Shown one piece after another: positions 1-8,550 of a stretch of DNA of 39,966 nucleotides; within the stretch, counting starts at the first letter, position 1, and every line of letters begins with the position of its first letter. Below the pieces are notes generated by a model that saw only the letters and a list, made by a program, of their open reading frames with translations, was not told where the DNA came from and did no database searches. Source of the DNA: an uncultured Candidatus Melainabacteria bacterium (GTDB taxonomy: Bacteria > Cyanobacteriota > Vampirovibrionia > Gastranaerophilales > Gastranaerophilaceae); assembly GCA_947361615.1 (NCBI GenBank), contig CANAJP010000011.1, positions 1-39,966 on the forward strand, in the 5' to 3' direction. Made by a program: the position numbers and the translations under genes.

Positions 1-135
1 TATTCATTTAACATTAATTTTTAGTCTGTTTATCTTCACGACATCTCTAATTGGGACATTTTTTTTTTATTTTTCATTTTTTAATATTCCTTTCTTTTGA
101 ATTTATTTTAAACTATTTTCAGATTTATGTCAATA

Positions 136-148
136 TTTGTGTTAAAAT
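136..148 (+). promoter_or_regulatory. Extended -10 promoter of proB
   Basis: TTTGTGTTAAAAT reads as an extended -10 element (TGT followed by TAAAAT at 143-148). The start codon at 155 lies about 7 bases beyond it, so the transcript is probably leaderless or nearly so, and no Shine-Dalgarno is seen. No good -35 hexamer is visible. The rest of bases 1-135 is T-rich and holds no gene I can support. Confidence 0.5.
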
Positions 149-154
149 CAAACT

Positions 155-1300
155 ATGGACAGAATTGATTTTATAAACGCAAAAAGAATTGTAATTAAAG
201 TTGGTACAAATGTTTTAAGGGGCGACGACGGTCAGGTTTCACTGCCGCGCGTTTATTCGTTTATCGAAGACATTTCAAAACTTGTTAAAACCGGCAAAGA
301 AGTAATTTTCATTACCTCGGGCGCTGTAGGTTTAGGTAAGAAAAAACTCGGGCTTGAAAGCACCGAGGGCATGGCGTTAAAACAAGCCTGCGCAGCTATC
401 GGTCAAAGCAAATTGATGTCGATTTACGAAAACGGGTTCGACTCATACGGAATCATAGCGGCACAAATTCTTCTCACTGAAGACGATTTTTCCATCCGCA
501 GCCGCTATTTGAGCCTCAGAATTACACTCAATAAACTCCTAGAAATGAAAGCCGTTCCTGTAATCAACCAGAACGACACCGTTTCGACAATTGAACTTCT
601 TGAAACCCGTAGTGAAAAAAAAGAAATCGCGTGTTTCTCTGATAACGACAAACTTTCAGCGCTTGTTGCGAGTGAACTCGACGCGGATTTATTGATAATT
701 CTCTCCGATATTGAGGGGCTTTATGACAGCAATCCTAAAACGAACCCGAATGCAAAATTAATACGCGAAGTCGATGAAGTCACAGAGGAAATCCTGACGC
801 TTGCAAGCGGCTCATCTGATGGCGGACGCGGCGGAATGATTACAAAGCTAGAAGCCGCAAAACTCGTTACACGTTTCGGCGGAAAAGTTCTAATCGCAAA
901 CGGCAAAATTCCGTTCATTATCAACAAAATTTTTGCAGGTGCGGATGAAGGCACAATGTTTCTTCCATCTGCGGAAACCCTTTCAGGCAAAAAACGCTGG
1001 ATTGGTTATGCGACAAACATTATCGGCAAAATTGTTGTTAATGACGGGGCAAAAGAAGCTCTTTTGCAAGAAAAAAGTTTATTGCCGGTCGGAGTTGTTG
1101 AGGTTCTTGAAGAATTCAAAAAAGGTGATGTAATCTCGATTTTGGACGAACAAAACCGTGAAATCGCACGCGGAATAGTTAATTATGACAGCAACGCCTG
1201 CCAAAAACTCAAAGGCTGCCACTCAAACAACATCGCAGAAGTTCTGGGCTTCAAAAACTACGACGAAATAATAACACGCGACAATATCACACTATTATGA
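155..1300 (+). CDS. proB: Glutamate 5-kinase with PUA domain
   Basis: Phosphorylates L-glutamate to gamma-glutamyl phosphate with ATP, the first step of cytosolic proline synthesis. The amino-acid kinase fold is visible: IVIKVGTNVL near residues 12-21, FITSGAVGLG at 52-61, VPVINQND at 134-141, FSDNDKLSAL at 161-170 and the GGRGGMITKLEAA loop at about 223-235. A C-terminal PUA-type domain follows from about residue 285, the usual layout of long bacterial ProB, and 381 residues is a normal length. The ATG at 155 fits the kinase N-terminus. proA starts 8 bases after the stop, so the two form a proline operon that continues into tyrA. PUA-containing ProB is usually feedback-inhibited by proline; this is known of the family, not seen here. 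Confidence 0.96.
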   Translation: MDRIDFINAKRIVIKVGTNVLRGDDGQVSLPRVYSFIEDISKLVKTGKEVIFITSGAVGLGKKKLGLESTEGMALKQACAAIGQSKLMSIYENGFDSYGIIAAQILLTEDDFSIRSRYLSLRITLNKLLEMKAVPVINQNDTVSTIELLETRSEKKEIACFSDNDKLSALVASELDADLLIILSDIEGLYDSNPKTNPNAKLIREVDEVTEEILTLASGSSDGGRGGMITKLEAAKLVTRFGGKVLIANGKIPFIINKIFAGADEGTMFLPSAETLSGKKRWIGYATNIIGKIVVNDGAKEALLQEKSLLPVGVVEVLEEFKKGDVISILDEQNREIARGIVNYDSNACQKLKGCHSNNIAEVLGFKNYDEIITRDNITLL

Positions 1301-1308
1301 GGTAAAAT

Positions 1309-2559
1309 ATGGATTTTGAACATATCGCAAAACTTGCAAAAGAGGCTTCACTAAAGATTGCGGCGCTCTCGACAGAAATTAAAAATTCAGCATTAAACGC
1401 GGTCGCAGACGCGCTTGAAGCCAACACTGAGAAAATTTTCGCAGCAAACCGCGCAGACCTCACAGACGCTGAAAAACTTGTCGAAAACGGCGAAATCACA
1501 AAATCCACATTCAACCGTCTAAAACTCGACGAAAATAAAATGCGCGATATGATTCAAGGAGTTCGCGACATCGCAAAACTTCCAGACCCTGTCAATAAAA
1601 CATTACTTAAACGCGAACTTGACAGCGGCCTTGTTTTAGAAAAAATAACCTGTCCTATCGGCGTTTTAGGCATAATTTTTGAGGCGCGTCCTGATGTAAT
1701 TTCACAAATTTCATCACTTGCAATAAAATCCTCCAACGCCGTAATTCTTAAAGGCGGAAAAGAAGCTGTAAACACGAATAAAACAATTTTAGAAATAATC
1801 AACGACGCACTGGATAAAGTTTCAGGCTTTCCGAAAAACGTTGTATCACAAGTTTTTAGCCGCGACGACGTTGCCGAAATGCTCAAATGCGACAAATACA
1901 TTAACCTGATAATCCCGCGCGGCGGCAACAATCTGGTTAAATTCATCAAAGAAAACACAAAAATTCCTGTTCTTGGCCACGCTGACGGGATTTGCCATAT
2001 TTTCACAGACGAAACCGCTGACCTTGAACTTGCAACACGGGTAATTATTGACGCTAAAACCCAGTACCCTAGCGCATGCAACGCTGTTGAAACACTTTTA
2101 ATACATAAAAATTTCCCATACCGCGAAGAATTATTGCAACGGATTGCCGCAGCAGAAATAGAATTAATCCATACACCTGATAGTTGGGCATTCGAGTATG
2201 GCGAAAAGAAACTTGCAGTAAAAGTGGTTGAAAACATTGACGAAGCGATATCGCACATAAACACTTACGGTTCAGGCCACACGGATTGCATTTTAACAAA
2301 CGACACCGCGAATGCAGAAAAATTTATGAATGAAGTGGACTCCGCAGGCGTCTATCATAATGTTTCAACCCGTTTTGCAGACGGTTTCCGCTATGGTTTT
2401 GGCGCAGAAGTCGGAATTTCCACCAACAAAACCCATGCCCGCGGCCCTGTAGGCCTTGAGGGACTTGTAATTTACAAATACAAACTCCGCGGCAACGGTC
2501 AGATTGTTGACGAGTATTCAAAAGGCGTAAAACACTTTAACCACAAGGATTTAATTTAA
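1309..2559 (+). CDS. proA: Gamma-glutamyl phosphate reductase
   Basis: NADPH-dependent reduction of gamma-glutamyl phosphate to glutamate-5-semialdehyde, the second step of proline synthesis, often in a complex with ProB. It is an aldehyde dehydrogenase-fold protein of 416 residues, the usual ProA length. Visible marks are IFEARPDVISQIS in the N-terminal half, VILKGGKEA, the catalytic cysteine in QYPSACNAVETLL (about residue 258), and the C-terminal block GPVGLEGLVIYKY. The ATG at 1309 is preceded by a GAGG-like ribosome site in TATGAGGTAAAAT that overlaps the proB stop. The stop overlaps the tyrA start by one base (TAATG), so translation of the three genes is probably coupled. Confidence 0.96.
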   Translation: MDFEHIAKLAKEASLKIAALSTEIKNSALNAVADALEANTEKIFAANRADLTDAEKLVENGEITKSTFNRLKLDENKMRDMIQGVRDIAKLPDPVNKTLLKRELDSGLVLEKITCPIGVLGIIFEARPDVISQISSLAIKSSNAVILKGGKEAVNTNKTILEIINDALDKVSGFPKNVVSQVFSRDDVAEMLKCDKYINLIIPRGGNNLVKFIKENTKIPVLGHADGICHIFTDETADLELATRVIIDAKTQYPSACNAVETLLIHKNFPYREELLQRIAAAEIELIHTPDSWAFEYGEKKLAVKVVENIDEAISHINTYGSGHTDCILTNDTANAEKFMNEVDSAGVYHNVSTRFADGFRYGFGAEVGISTNKTHARGPVGLEGLVIYKYKLRGNGQIVDEYSKGVKHFNHKDLI

Positions 2560-3320
2560 TGAAAATAGGCGTTTTGGGACTTGGCCTTATCGGCGGTTCA
2601 ATTTTCAAAAAACTTCACGAACTCGGGTTTGATGTAATCGGCATATCAAAATCCCAGCAAGGTGAGGGCATATTTGCGGACATCGAACGGCTAAACGACC
2701 GCGACCTTGTTTTCGTTTGCACAGCGATGAACAAATGCCTCGAAACCCTCGACGCACTTGAAACCATCATGCCTGCAACCGCTGTAGTAACAGATGTTTG
2801 CAGCCTAAAAAGCTTTGTATGTAATAAAAAACGGCCTTACCGTTTTATCCCGTCACACCCGATGGCAGGCACGGAACATAAGGGATTTGAACACTCTTTT
2901 CCTGAACTTTTTAACGGTGCGAAATGGGTTTTAACGCCTGTTTTTGGAAATGAGGGGCTAGAACTTCTACGCGGAGTAATTGAACAACTCGGCGCAAAAG
3001 TAATAATCACCACGCCCGAAAAACACGACGAAGCCGCGGCGTTAATTTCACACATGCCACTTCTTGTTGCACAGGGGCTTTTTATGTGCGCAGAAGATAA
3101 TCCTCTAGCGCTTGAGATGGCTGCCAGTGGTTTCCGTGACATGACACGGCTTGCGCTTTCAAACGAAGAAATGGCAAACGACATGTTCACAATGAACAGT
3201 GCGAACATTCAAAACGGGATTTTGAAACTTTACAAATCGCTGGGCGAACTCACAAATGGCAACTACCCTGAAAAGGTGAAAGAGATTAAGGCCAAACGAA
3301 AAACTATGTTCATCAATTAA
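2559..3320 (+). CDS. tyrA: Prephenate/arogenate dehydrogenase (TyrA family)
   Basis: Oxidative decarboxylation in tyrosine synthesis, from prephenate or arogenate with NAD(P). The N-terminal dinucleotide-binding loop is GLGLIGGS (residues 7-14). VTDVCSLK (about 78-85), SHPMAGTEHKG with the catalytic histidine near 100, and SHMPLLVAQGL further on follow the family order. At 253 residues it is short and lacks ACT and chorismate-mutase domains, like the compact cyanobacterial arogenate dehydrogenases, which it resembles by eye. Substrate choice cannot be read from the sequence. It overlaps proA by one base, an unusual partnership of proline and tyrosine genes in one transcript. The repeat element at 3335 begins just after its stop. 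Confidence 0.9.
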   Translation: MKIGVLGLGLIGGSIFKKLHELGFDVIGISKSQQGEGIFADIERLNDRDLVFVCTAMNKCLETLDALETIMPATAVVTDVCSLKSFVCNKKRPYRFIPSHPMAGTEHKGFEHSFPELFNGAKWVLTPVFGNEGLELLRGVIEQLGAKVIITTPEKHDEAAALISHMPLLVAQGLFMCAEDNPLALEMAASGFRDMTRLALSNEEMANDMFTMNSANIQNGILKLYKSLGELTNGNYPEKVKEIKAKRKTMFIN

Positions 3321-3334
3321 TGCCGTAACACTTC

Positions 3335-3578
3335 TGTCATGCTGAACTCGGTCGACTGAGTCGACAGCCATAGTGGGGCGGTTGATAAAACTCCATGCTG
3401 TCATCCCGAACTTGTTTCGGGATCTGTCAAACGACACCGACAGAATTCAACGCTGGCCAGATGCTGAAACTGTCTTGGATTATTCGGCCTTGTCCAGAAG
3501 CGTGGTTCTGGACAAGTTACGGGCTGGGGTACTTCGTACCACGGCGCCCTACCGAAAATCCGCAAGTTCAGCATGACA
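3335..3578. repeat. Dispersed intergenic element, copy 1 (MITE-like, structured)
   Basis: A 244-base element bounded by perfect 14-base terminal inverted repeats, TGTCATGCTGAACT at 3335-3348 and its complement at 3565-3578. Inside are a palindrome GTCGACTGAGTCGAC (3351-3365), a nested TCATCCCGAAC...TTTCGGGAT hairpin near 3402-3422, and a 23-base block (3455-3477) identical to 36003-36025 in copy 2. A stem pairs 3474-3487 with 3552-3566. It encloses an 11-bp hairpin (3489-3516) with loop GCGTGG and a second hairpin (3521-3549) with inner stem GGTAC-TTC-GTACC. Short ORFs across it are not credible genes. Confidence 0.85.
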
Positions 3579-3587
3579 ATATTAAAG

Positions 3588-3926
3588 TCACTTTTTAGCC
3601 GAAAGGTCTATGATATTGCCTATAAGGTCATAAATCAAGCGAAGTTGCAAGTCATCTGCGCATTTAAGAAGTTCATTTATTGCCGCACGAATATCTGTAT
3701 CAGAAGAAATATCCTTTTTAATCAACAATTGAAATGGCTCAATATTCAAACATTCAGCAATACGCGGAATTCTTGATAACGATGGTAAATTTTTGCCTAT
3801 TTCAATATGCGAAAGTGTATCAGGTTCTATTCCCAACTTTTCCGCGAGGTATTCCTGCGTAAATCCATTTAATTTTCTAAAATATCTAATTCTAGAACCA
3901 ATCAATTTGCCAAATTCTGTAGCCAT
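3588..3926 (-). CDS. XRE-family HTH transcriptional regulator
   Basis: A 112-residue DNA-binding protein. The Cro/C1-type helix-turn-helix spans about residues 9-65: IGSRIRYFRKLNGFTQEYLA, then EKLGIEPDTLSHIEIGKNLP and SLSRIPRIAECLNIEP. The 45-residue tail is helical and probably serves dimerisation. No enzymatic or sensor domain is visible. The gene is a single unit, with repeat copy 1 just downstream and a perfect 23-base palindrome 19 bases upstream of its start codon, the arrangement expected of an autoregulated repressor. Its targets are unknown; the divergent side has no gene, only a terminator. Confidence 0.85.
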   Translation of the reverse strand: MATEFGKLIGSRIRYFRKLNGFTQEYLAEKLGIEPDTLSHIEIGKNLPSLSRIPRIAECLNIEPFQLLIKKDISSDTDIRAAINELLKCADDLQLRLIYDLIGNIIDLSAKK

Positions 3927-3944
3927 ATATAAATTATGACGTTA

Positions 3945-3967
3945 ATCACATTATAATATAATGTGAT
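3945..3967. promoter_or_regulatory. Perfect palindrome, candidate operator of the XRE gene
   Basis: ATCACATTATA-A-TATAATGTGAT: two perfect 11-base arms around one base, upstream of the regulator at 3588-3926. TATAAT-like hexamers lie inside it on both strands, so a bound dimer would cover the -10 region. The operator role is inferred from position and symmetry. Confidence 0.6.
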
Positions 3968-4083
3968 ATAGTTCCTATTTTTAGGAAAATATTACCCAAT
4001 TGACTAATATTCTTTCCGACATAATTATGTACAATAGAATTATGACTTAACTAGGACTTAGCATTTACCTCAAGATTCATATA

Positions 4084-4114
4084 GCAAACAAAAACCAGAC
4101 CTGACGGTCTGGTT
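4084..4114 (-). terminator. Rho-independent terminator of the GH13 operon
   Basis: Stem AACCAGACC (4093-4101) and GGTCTGGTT (4106-4114) with loop TGAC. On the minus strand it is followed by a T-rich run (complement of 4084-4092). It lies just past the stop of the gene at 4121. Confidence 0.85.
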
Positions 4115-4120
4115 CTCCTT

Positions 4121-6004
4121 TTATATATTTTGCTTATAAACCTTATTTGAATACTTTTCGATTTCCGGAGTGTCGATTTCAAACACGTGGACACGGGCAG
4201 GCCCCAAGTCTACACGCAATTCATTGTCAAACGCCTGAAATATACTTTCGCCACCGTATGACGGAAGCAAATTATTCATTGGTTGTCCAGCTTTCAATGT
4301 CGGAACCTCTATGACGCCTGCTGTATTTCGGTTTACGTTTTTATTCGCGACAACAAGAAGAGTCTTGCCATCTTTATGTCTTGCATAAGTCACGATTTGA
4401 TCGTTTTTATCACCCCATTTATTGAGTTCAATAAACGAACCGTCAACAATCAAATCCTTATAATTTTCGCGCAGGTTGAAAGTTTGTTTCAGGAAGTTTG
4501 CAATCTCAGGGTGGTTTCCTCCAGGGCGTTTTGACTTGTTAAAAATATCAAGTCTGCCACGGTGAACGGTCATCTCAGCGCTGTCCGTATCAGTAACAAG
4601 CGGGTTAAACATATCTTCATAACGATATAGGAAATAATCACCCGTTTGATATCCGTCAATATAATACGGGTTTGTCATCGGCAAAGTCGCCTGCAAACCG
4701 CTGACAAGGTTGCAATAAAGCGAACCGCCGTTAAACATTGCGGAAATATCGTCGTGCGAAGCAAATGAGCCAATCAAAGATTTACGCTCAGGCATTTCGT
4801 ATGACATATTTAGGTTTTCTTTGACATAATCAAGCAATTCCCCTGCGGTTTCCCATTCAGAGAAAAGATGATACTGACCATAGTATGAATCAAAACCGGC
4901 TCTGAGCAAATCTCTCGGACGGTCATGCATCATATTAGCCTGCGGAGAAGCGTCTTCATACGTATAAGTTTCGGCAAGCCAGCCGAAATTCGGGTCTTTT
5001 TCGTGTGAATAAGGAATAATTATATCCCAGAACTCAACGGGTTTCGCACGTGCAACGTCAGCACGGATACCATCAATACCGAGTTCTACACACATATCAA
5101 CGTATTTTTTATGCAGGTCAACAAGCGCAGGGTTTAGAATTCTGCGGCCCTCGTCCTCCCAAGGTTGAAACATTCTGATATCGTTCCATCCCTGAGGAGT
5201 TTTCGCTAGTCCATCCTCTTCTATAGCCATCAACTCAGGACGGTTCATAAACAACTCATAAGACGCACAGCTTGGCAAATCAAGCATTACACGAATTCCA
5301 CGTTCATGCGCGGCGTCAATGAAAGCTTTGAATTGTTCTTTATCACTGCGTGGATCATTCGGCTCAATCAATGTCGGGTCAATCGCAAGCATATCTTTCG
5401 GCGCATAGACAGAACCCGCAGTTCCCATAGCTTTTAACTTTCCAGGTGGATGAATAGGCAGAATGTGAAGAGTGTTGAACCCTTGTTCTTTTATTTCATC
5501 AAGACGATTAATTCCTTTGAGGAACGTTCCTATTTCTTCGCCCTCTTCGATGTAATCGTTTCCGTTATAATCTTCAGCCGAAAAACTTCTCGGAACTATC
5601 GCAAGAATTTTTGCTTCACCGCGTTGAAGTTCATGCTTGAAATCGTTTTTATAATTCGCAAGTTTTTCGCTATTTTTGTCTGCTTCAAGACGGTGAACCC
5701 CTTGTAAATCTTCCCTGCCGGTTTCTTTAAGCCCGAAAGAGTTAATCAAAGCAAGAGAGTCCAAATATTTATTTAAAACATTTGCGTTTTCTACTGAAAC
5801 GGGTTTTATTGCAGGTTTAGGCTGTTCAGTTTTGTTCAGACCGATTCGGGAAAAGCAGTTCTCCGCCACCTGCTTGCCCTGCTCTCGCAGGTCAACCCGT
5901 TGCTGCGCTGTCTGATACGCCGCTCCAAAATCTCGCGAAACTGACGCATCGCGAGATTTTCTCGGACAGGTAGATATTAAATTTGTTGAAACGCTATTTA
6001 TCAT
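4121..6004 (-). CDS. GH13 (alpha-amylase family) glycoside hydrolase or transglycosylase
   Basis: A 627-residue enzyme expected to act on alpha-glucans. The (beta/alpha)8 barrel starts near residue 130. All three catalytic carboxylates of GH13 are visible: the nucleophile D316 in GIDGIRADVARA, the acid/base E345 in FGWLAETYTY and the transition-state aspartate D418 in FASHDD. Conserved region I is unusual: LDLPSCAS (residues 241-248) replaces the common DxxxNH form and recalls the GlgE-like branch, as does KPVEFW after the nucleophile. A C-terminal beta domain covers about 525-615. There is no clear signal peptide, and the first 120 residues are polar and unmatched. The start overlaps the upstream gene by four bases (ATGA). 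As last gene of the unit at 4121-9578, it is co-expressed with two unknown membrane proteins. The exact substrate is unknown. Confidence 0.85.
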   Translation of the reverse strand: MINSVSTNLISTCPRKSRDASVSRDFGAAYQTAQQRVDLREQGKQVAENCFSRIGLNKTEQPKPAIKPVSVENANVLNKYLDSLALINSFGLKETGREDLQGVHRLEADKNSEKLANYKNDFKHELQRGEAKILAIVPRSFSAEDYNGNDYIEEGEEIGTFLKGINRLDEIKEQGFNTLHILPIHPPGKLKAMGTAGSVYAPKDMLAIDPTLIEPNDPRSDKEQFKAFIDAAHERGIRVMLDLPSCASYELFMNRPELMAIEEDGLAKTPQGWNDIRMFQPWEDEGRRILNPALVDLHKKYVDMCVELGIDGIRADVARAKPVEFWDIIIPYSHEKDPNFGWLAETYTYEDASPQANMMHDRPRDLLRAGFDSYYGQYHLFSEWETAGELLDYVKENLNMSYEMPERKSLIGSFASHDDISAMFNGGSLYCNLVSGLQATLPMTNPYYIDGYQTGDYFLYRYEDMFNPLVTDTDSAEMTVHRGRLDIFNKSKRPGGNHPEIANFLKQTFNLRENYKDLIVDGSFIELNKWGDKNDQIVTYARHKDGKTLLVVANKNVNRNTAGVIEVPTLKAGQPMNNLLPSYGGESIFQAFDNELRVDLGPARVHVFEIDTPEIEKYSNKVYKQNI

Positions 6005-8550
6005 GATTTCACCTGCTCTTTAGGTTTTGGAGTTTTGCCAAAGAAGAATTGAGCCGCAACGGTTGCGGTAAAGAGTCCGATTCCAAGACCGCCGAATAAC
6101 TTCATCCACGCTCTTGAGTTATGTTTTTGTTTCGCAAACTTCATCGCCATATCGTCCATTGAAAGACCCGTCAATGTATACTTAAATTTGTTCGTTGATG
6201 GTCTGAACTTAGGTTTGATGTAGTTAACTTTACCATCCGGACACATTTCTTTCGGAATTTCTGACACAAATGATTCCGGCTTAATGAAATACCATTCATC
6301 ACCGAAGAATTGCAGACAATTTTTACGGTATTCGGCAATTTCACCCACAAGCTTATCGCCTAAAATTTCTTTTGAACGAGGATGCATTTCGCCATCAAAC
6401 ATTAATCTCATTGAACCTTTGTACAACGTAGGGTCAGCGGATACATCGCGGTAGTTCGCACGACCGGCTTTGTAGTATTTATTGACCACTTTGCCATCTT
6501 TAATCTCGATATCAGACATATCCGTGTAGTCCGGGTGCGGATTGCCGTTAAAGAAGAACTTAACTGCGTAATCAGAACGGTGCGCTGAAACCATATTATA
6601 TTTTGAAAGTTCAACGATTTCTTCTTTAACTTCACGTGCAATTGTGTCATCGCTAATCGCGTTGATGTTCGTCATTGTCGCAATTCTACGGTGCATATCA
6701 AGGTTATTGATAAGCCTGTAAATTGTACTCTTAAGGCTCATTAACCTGTTTGCGGCAAATGATTTCAGTATAGATTTTTCAGAATTAGCCTTACCGCCTG
6801 CAAGCGCCTGAGCTGTATCAGTAAATCCTAATTTCTCAAGTGCCTCTGCCGCAGGGTTCAGAACTTTACCGATTGTTTGTTCAAAGAATGTTGAATTTCC
6901 GTCCTTTGAAACAACTTTATCAAACTGCTCCATAGAATGCGCGATATCCGCAAGTTGTTTCATAACGTTTTCATATTGAGTTTTATCAGCAGCAATTCTA
7001 TCCATATTAGAGCGCAAAAGCTCATTCATCATATCACGGTTTGAACGCGCGGCATCCATATTTTTCCAAGGAATATTCAAAGCTTCAAAAATCTTCTTCG
7101 TCATACGGTTAGAAACATTCGCAAGCGTAGTTTCTTCCGCCGCTGAAAGCTCTTTGAATATATAATCTTTCACTAGAGATGATTTATAATCAACTAAAGC
7201 AAGTTCTTTCGCAAGACTTCTGAGCATTCCCTGTGTCTGTTCGTTCAAGACCATCGCAGGACGTATAGTGCGGAACTTATGAACAGCATTTTTCGCAGTA
7301 ATTCTATTGTTCAAAGCCCCGAGAACTTTTTCTGCCGGAATTGACTCACCCTGTGCCACTCCGGAATTATAAACCGCAAGTTTTTCAAGGATTTTTTGAG
7401 AGAACATAGAGTTCAGTTTTACAAAATCCGCTTTGCCGAGTTCCTTGTCAATAAATCCACCCTCTTGAAGCCAGCCTGAAAGTTCATTAGCATTAGGAAC
7501 TAACGCCGCTACAGCTTCCTTATTCTTGATTTTTTTAGAAATATTTTGTTCAAGAACTTTTAAAATCTTTTGACCATCTTCAGGGTTCAAAACCGAATGA
7601 TTGCTTGTCAATTTTGAAAGCAATTCGGTTCTCAATTTCTGGTTTACAACAGTGTTTGAGTCATACCCGACAATATCCAGAACTTCAGTGACAAGCCCCT
7701 CCGTCAAAGGTTTTCCGTTGTTCAAGGCAAGCAGGCTGTCCAAACGGCGGTACATTTCAGAACCCTCTGCATCGTATGTTGCATTAAGCGCTTTATTTAA
7801 AAGTTTTTTATTTTCTTCTGTTTTAAAATATGCACAAAGATTTTTCACCGGCTGTTCCGCAACGTTACACATCAAAGCGCTCATCACAGGCACCGCAAAT
7901 CCGGCAGACAGCATCCATAAAGTATTATCCTGCGTTGCGACTTTTTTCATTTTTTCTTGAATATAATCGCGGCGGTTGTTCATGTCTTTTGGAACATTCA
8001 TATGATCGCCTACTTTATTAATCTGTTCGTCAGAATACAAATCCCAAGGGAGATACTGCGGGTCATTAAAGAATAATTTTTCTCTATCCATGCTGTCTTT
8101 GTAGTGTTGACGTACATTGAACCCGTGGATTAATTTTGTAGGAATTTGAATTGCAACAACCGGCCATAACGCCATTGAAGCTAGGAAAGAAGAAATTCCG
8201 ACAAACTCCATTGCCTTAGACGACGCAACTTGTCTTCTGGTTGCAAGATAAGTTGCCAGCGCCGCACCACCTGTTACAAGCCCGATATTATTAAGTTTAC
8301 CGAGTTCATGGTCGTTTGCAGTTCCGTTTGCGCCTTTTTTCAACGCCTGCATATCATACGCAATGCCTTCAACAAGATGTTTTGGTGCGTTAAATATATT
8401 CGTATGAACCAGATGTCCCTCAGGCGGAAGCGGTTTGATTAAATCGTCACGAAGCGCATACGGATTTTCACGCTCCTGCTTCTGTTCACGAAGCGTCGGG
8501 AAAAATCCCTTATATGTTAATGTGCTGTTTTTAATATTATATATCTTCAC
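6001..8550 (-). CDS. Large multi-helix membrane protein of unknown function
   Basis: About 849 residues, family not recognised. Hydrophobic helices lie in the first third (LVTGGAALATYLATR, ISSFLASMALWPVVAIQIP, MLSAGFAVPVMSALM), followed by a long mostly helical soluble region of some 500 residues. One C-terminal membrane helix (FGGLGIGLFTATVAAQFFFG) has a short basic tail after it. I prefer the GTG at 8550 over the GTG six bases upstream: GAGG sits at the right distance from it, and it overlaps the upstream stop as TAGTG. The 3' end overlaps the GH13 gene. The ALW...IP.K.L pattern and the single C-terminal helix recur in the proteins at 8550-9578 and 36708-38096. The function cannot be stated. 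Confidence 0.8.
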   Translation of the reverse strand: MKIYNIKNSTLTYKGFFPTLREQKQERENPYALRDDLIKPLPPEGHLVHTNIFNAPKHLVEGIAYDMQALKKGANGTANDHELGKLNNIGLVTGGAALATYLATRRQVASSKAMEFVGISSFLASMALWPVVAIQIPTKLIHGFNVRQHYKDSMDREKLFFNDPQYLPWDLYSDEQINKVGDHMNVPKDMNNRRDYIQEKMKKVATQDNTLWMLSAGFAVPVMSALMCNVAEQPVKNLCAYFKTEENKKLLNKALNATYDAEGSEMYRRLDSLLALNNGKPLTEGLVTEVLDIVGYDSNTVVNQKLRTELLSKLTSNHSVLNPEDGQKILKVLEQNISKKIKNKEAVAALVPNANELSGWLQEGGFIDKELGKADFVKLNSMFSQKILEKLAVYNSGVAQGESIPAEKVLGALNNRITAKNAVHKFRTIRPAMVLNEQTQGMLRSLAKELALVDYKSSLVKDYIFKELSAAEETTLANVSNRMTKKIFEALNIPWKNMDAARSNRDMMNELLRSNMDRIAADKTQYENVMKQLADIAHSMEQFDKVVSKDGNSTFFEQTIGKVLNPAAEALEKLGFTDTAQALAGGKANSEKSILKSFAANRLMSLKSTIYRLINNLDMHRRIATMTNINAISDDTIAREVKEEIVELSKYNMVSAHRSDYAVKFFFNGNPHPDYTDMSDIEIKDGKVVNKYYKAGRANYRDVSADPTLYKGSMRLMFDGEMHPRSKEILGDKLVGEIAEYRKNCLQFFGDEWYFIKPESFVSEIPKEMCPDGKVNYIKPKFRPSTNKFKYTLTGLSMDDMAMKFAKQKHNSRAWMKLFGGLGIGLFTATVAAQFFFGKTPKPKEQVKS

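Noticed and set aside
1554-2264. 236-residue minus-strand ORF opposite proA
   Set aside because: Shadow of proA: no ribosome site, no family signal, and the sense frame is a clear ProA.
3373-3598. Two short plus-strand ORFs across repeat copy 1
   Set aside because: They lie inside the palindromic element, have no ribosome site, and their frames are explained by the repeat.
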